NCBI GenBank assembly: GCA_020072905.1 | Contig: JAIQGB010000195.1 | Location: 1 to 7,975, forward strand | Direction: 5' to 3' | Origin: Terriglobia bacterium | GTDB taxonomy: Bacteria > Acidobacteriota > Terriglobia > UBA7540 | Length of the DNA stretch: 7,975 nucleotides | Shown here: positions 5,186-7,975 of the stretch, piece after piece | How positions within the stretch are numbered: the stretch's first letter is position 1 | Layout of the letters: each line of letters begins with the position of its first letter | Notes under the pieces: generated by a model | The model's input: the letters and a program-made list of their open reading frames with translations, nothing else | Told to the model about the DNA's origin: nothing | Database searches by the model: none | Position numbers and translations under genes: made by a program

Positions 5186-7975
5186 ATGACATGGAAACCC
5201 AATTTCCGTAGGTGGAACCTTTCGGCCATGGCGCTCTGGACCGTACTGCTAGTAGCCGCTGTGCCGGCGTTCTCGCAAGTCGACACGGGATCAGTGCAGG
5301 GCACGGTCAAAGACCAGTCGGGTGCGGTAGTCCCCGACGCCAAAGTGACCATCACGAACCAAGGCACTGGCTTTTCCCTTACGACGACCACCTCCGGTGT
5401 AGGCAGCTATATCTTCACTCCACTCAAGATCGGCACTTATACGGTTGGGGTCGAGATGTCAGGCTTCAACAAGGCAGTTCAAACCGATGTTACCGTCAAC
5501 GTTCAACAGCAGGTTGTGGTGGACCTCACGCTGGTTCCCGGCGCGTTGACCCAAACCGTGGAAGTCACTGCCACGCCGCCCCAACTACAGACGCAGAACG
5601 CCTCTCTGGGGCAGGTGGCGAACACGCGCCAAATCAATGACTTGCCTTTGAATGGCCGCAACTACACTTTTCTGGCCCAACTCGCGCCTGGAGTGACGAC
5701 CATCAACCCTTCACGCGGGATGGAGGCCACCGGCAGTTTTGTGGCGAATGGATTGCCCACCCCGCTCAACAATTATATCTTGGATGGCATTGATAACAAC
5801 AACGATACCGTGGATTTTCTGAATGGGGCTTCCTACGTTAACCTTCCCCCGCCCGATGCGATCCAGGAATTTAAGGTTCAAACCAGCGACTTCAGCGCGG
5901 AGTTCGGTCGCGCGGGCGGCGCCGTAGTCAACGCCACGGTCAAGTCCGGATCCAACGAGCTTCACGGATCGGCTTGGGAATTTCTCCGTAATGACAAGCT
6001 GGACGCCTCCAGTTTCTTTCAAAATGTGGCGGGGGTCAAGAAGGGTGAGCTGCGGCAAAACCAATTTGGCTTTTCGATCGGCGGGCCCATTGTCATCCCG
6101 CACGTGTATAACGGTCACAACCGCACATTCTTCTTCGGTGACTACGAGGGCACGCGCATCCGCCAGGGTGCCTTCAAGAATCCCTCCGTCCCCACGAAAG
6201 CCGAGGCCGACAGCGGCTTCACAAACTACCAGGATCTCTTCCCTGCTACCAATCAGACGAATTCGGATGACTTGGGGCGTACTTTCAACGCCAATACGAT
6301 TTTTGACCCCGCATCCACTCGTCCTGTCACGGCGGGGCAAGTGGATCCCGTGACAGGGTTTACAGCGACGGCAAGCGGTTATGTGCGTGACCCGTTTTAC
6401 ACCTGCGCCAGCATGGCGGGGATTACAGACTTCACGACGTCAACCCAGGAAGCCTGTTTGAATGTCATGCCCGCTGACCGCCTGGATGCAAACGCGATCA
6501 AACTCCTGCAACTCTACCCGGCGCCCAACACGGCAGGGACCAGCGCCGGCACGGCCAACAACTACGCGATCAACCGTCCCCAGCCCGACGACACCAATCA
6601 TTTCGACGTGCGCGTGGATCAGAACTTCAGCGCTCAGGATCAGTTGTTTGGACGGGTGAGCTATTCCAAGCGGCACGCCTTTTTCCCCGGCGACTTCGTG
6701 GGCCTGGCGTCGAATGCAGGTTTCGGCGCAGGCAACTTTGATGATCTTTCCTTCAATTCGGCCCTGAGCGAGTCGCACAGTTTCTCATCCACGATGATCA
6801 ACGAACTGCGCTTCGGCTTCAGCCGCCTGCACACCGTCTCTAATCCGGTTCTTGTCAACCAAGCGGGAATCCCCGCACAATTCGGAATCCAGGGAGTCTC
6901 GCAGGCCAACGGAAACTACGGCCTTCCCACCATCAGCATTGGCGGCCTGACGGGCCTCGGCGCCGGCGCTTTCGCCAGCCCCAACACCCGCATCAGCAAT
7001 ACGACACAGCTCTCCGACAATCTGACCAAGGTTTACGGCAAGCATACATTCAAGGGCGGATTCGAACTGCAATTCCTGCGTTTCCCCTGGGTTGATCCAG
7101 CTTGGTCGAGAGGGGAAATGGATTTTGCAGGCTTCACAGGTATTCCCAATACCACCAGTGGAGTGGGGCAGGCGGACATGCTCTTGACACCGATGGCGGC
7201 CACGGTACCCGGCGGGGTCGACTACGTGGGCGGTCCCAATGGGGTGTTCGCTTCCAACATCAGCGGAATTGATGACATTCGCCACTACTATGGTGCCTAC
7301 TTCCAGGACGACTGGAAGGTGACTCCCAAGCTCACTCTCAACCTCGGTCTGCGGTGGGAGTTCTTCGGCCAGGTCGGGGAAAAATACGGAGCCGACGCCA
7401 TTCTCGATCCTGGCAGCTTTACAGGAGCCGGCGCGACCTATGTGATCAACGCTGCGCGCAAGAGCACCCCCTTGTCGCCATCCTTCACCTCGTTGCTGGC
7501 CCAGGACAACATCCAGCTCGCCTATTCGGGCGTGCCCGGCCTGCTCAATACACCCACGCACGATTTTGCGCCTCGTGTGGGCTTGGCGTACCAAATCACG
7601 CCCAAGCTGGTCATGCGCCTCGGGTACGGGATCTTTTACGGAGGATTCCAGAACCTCGGCGGCGCTCCCGACCCGGGTTACAACTACCCCTTTGCCGTCA
7701 ATCTATCTTCCTTCCGGGGGAGCGACCACCAACCTATCATTTTCGCCAATGGCCAGAACGCTACGCTCGAGGGCTCGCTCCTGGCGGAGGACCCCAATCC
7801 TGCCAGCCCGAATTTCAACGCCCAAGGCTTGGGGCTGGTGTCGTTCCAGCGGGCCTGGAAGACCGGCTATACCCAGGAATGGAACGTATCGTTCCAGTAT
7901 CAACTGACATCCAACCAGACTTTCACGCTGTCTTACCTTGGCAATACGTCACGTCACCTGTTGAACGGCGACAAG
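5186..7975 (+). CDS. Oar-like TonB-dependent outer-membrane receptor with carboxypeptidase-regulatory-like N-terminal domain (cut by right edge)
   Basis: ATG 5186 has AAGGAG at 5173-5178, 7 nt upstream, and the frame stays open for 930 codons to the window end. Residues 1-30 are a Sec signal (FRRWN, then a hydrophobic core ending AVPAFS), with cleavage expected between S30 and Q31. Residues about 35-118 form a carboxypeptidase-regulatory-like Ig fold: GSVQGTVKDQSGAVVPDAKV, then GSYIFTPLKIGTYTVGVEMSGF, then VVVDLTLVPGA. A plug-like domain follows from about 123 to 265, with INDLPLNGRNY (150-160), NNYILDGIDNN (195-205), and EFKVQTSDFSAEFGRAGGAVVNATVKSGSNELHG, the signature of Oar/acidobacterial receptors. 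After that come beta-barrel strands with aromatic ends, for example RTFFFGDYEG (313-322), YYGAYFQDDWKVTPKLTLNLGLRWEFF (near 700) and PRVGLAYQITPKLVMRLGYGIFYGG (near 800). Family members usually run to about 1,050-1,250 residues, so the last barrel strands are missing. Oar-like proteins are thought to import or export large substrates using TonB energy; the ligand is unknown. The adjacent LacI-type gene suggests induction by a carbohydrate. Confidence 0.92.
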   Translation, partial: MTWKPNFRRWNLSAMALWTVLLVAAVPAFSQVDTGSVQGTVKDQSGAVVPDAKVTITNQGTGFSLTTTTSGVGSYIFTPLKIGTYTVGVEMSGFNKAVQTDVTVNVQQQVVVDLTLVPGALTQTVEVTATPPQLQTQNASLGQVANTRQINDLPLNGRNYTFLAQLAPGVTTINPSRGMEATGSFVANGLPTPLNNYILDGIDNNNDTVDFLNGASYVNLPPPDAIQEFKVQTSDFSAEFGRAGGAVVNATVKSGSNELHGSAWEFLRNDKLDASSFFQNVAGVKKGELRQNQFGFSIGGPIVIPHVYNGHNRTFFFGDYEGTRIRQGAFKNPSVPTKAEADSGFTNYQDLFPATNQTNSDDLGRTFNANTIFDPASTRPVTAGQVDPVTGFTATASGYVRDPFYTCASMAGITDFTTSTQEACLNVMPADRLDANAIKLLQLYPAPNTAGTSAGTANNYAINRPQPDDTNHFDVRVDQNFSAQDQLFGRVSYSKRHAFFPGDFVGLASNAGFGAGNFDDLSFNSALSESHSFSSTMINELRFGFSRLHTVSNPVLVNQAGIPAQFGIQGVSQANGNYGLPTISIGGLTGLGAGAFASPNTRISNTTQLSDNLTKVYGKHTFKGGFELQFLRFPWVDPAWSRGEMDFAGFTGIPNTTSGVGQADMLLTPMAATVPGGVDYVGGPNGVFASNISGIDDIRHYYGAYFQDDWKVTPKLTLNLGLRWEFFGQVGEKYGADAILDPGSFTGAGATYVINAARKSTPLSPSFTSLLAQDNIQLAYSGVPGLLNTPTHDFAPRVGLAYQITPKLVMRLGYGIFYGGFQNLGGAPDPGYNYPFAVNLSSFRGSDHQPIIFANGQNATLEGSLLAEDPNPASPNFNAQGLGLVSFQRAWKTGYTQEWNVSFQYQLTSNQTFTLSYLGNTSRHLLNGDK

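Noticed and set aside
4999..5211. Plus-strand frame giving an Arg/Ala-rich peptide (RARARERARARV)
   Set aside because: The low-complexity sequence comes from the GTGCAC palindromes read in frame. It has no ribosome site and overlaps the receptor start in another frame.
5711..6340. Minus-strand open frame of 209 codons inside the receptor gene
   Set aside because: Antisense to the plug domain of the receptor, with no domain pattern or ribosome site to support it.
6785..7594. Minus-strand open frame of 269 codons inside the receptor gene
   Set aside because: It is antisense to a well-supported receptor frame whose domain pattern is continuous. It shows no recognisable motif and is a common by-product of GC-rich coding sequence.

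Overview
The window looks like chromosomal DNA from a member of the Acidobacteriota (Solibacter/Terriglobia-like soil lineages). This is inferred from three things: a moderately GC-rich sequence, a large Oar-like TonB-dependent receptor with an N-terminal carboxypeptidase-regulatory-like domain (a family greatly expanded in that phylum), and a long exported TPR protein. No rRNA, tRNA, CRISPR array, insertion sequence or phage gene is visible.

Layout, left to right. (1) Positions 1-701, minus strand: the N-terminal 233 residues of an exported protein resembling the alkaline phosphatase/sulfatase superfamily, cut by the left edge. (2) Positions 702-965: a divergent intergenic region with an extended -10 promoter candidate for the leftward gene. 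(3) Positions 966-3485, plus strand: an exported, possibly lipid-anchored protein made almost entirely of about 21 TPR units. (4) Positions 3503-4630, minus strand: a LacI-family regulator that converges tail-to-tail with the TPR gene after 17 bp. Its start is best placed at a GTG with a perfect GGAGGAG ribosome site, not at the ATG 57 bp upstream. (5) Positions 4631-5185: a 555-bp divergent regulatory region holding two TTGACA-type promoter candidates, a LacI-type operator-like palindrome, a second short palindrome, a GC-rich hairpin and a dense cluster of GTGCAC palindromes on the predicted transcription start of the receptor gene. (6) Positions 5186-7975, plus strand: an Oar-like TonB-dependent outer-membrane receptor, 930 residues visible, running off the right edge.

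Functional reading. The best-supported unit is the divergent pair of LacI-type regulator and TonB-dependent receptor, which probably form a substrate-responsive uptake locus. The regulator has a sugar-binding-protein-like effector domain, and the DNA between the genes has LacI-type operator symmetry. The substrate cannot be read from the sequence. The phosphatase/sulfatase-like gene and the TPR gene form a separate divergent pair with no clear link to the uptake pair. I see no strong evidence of a wholly new system; the most informative part is the palindrome-rich control region at 4900-5065.
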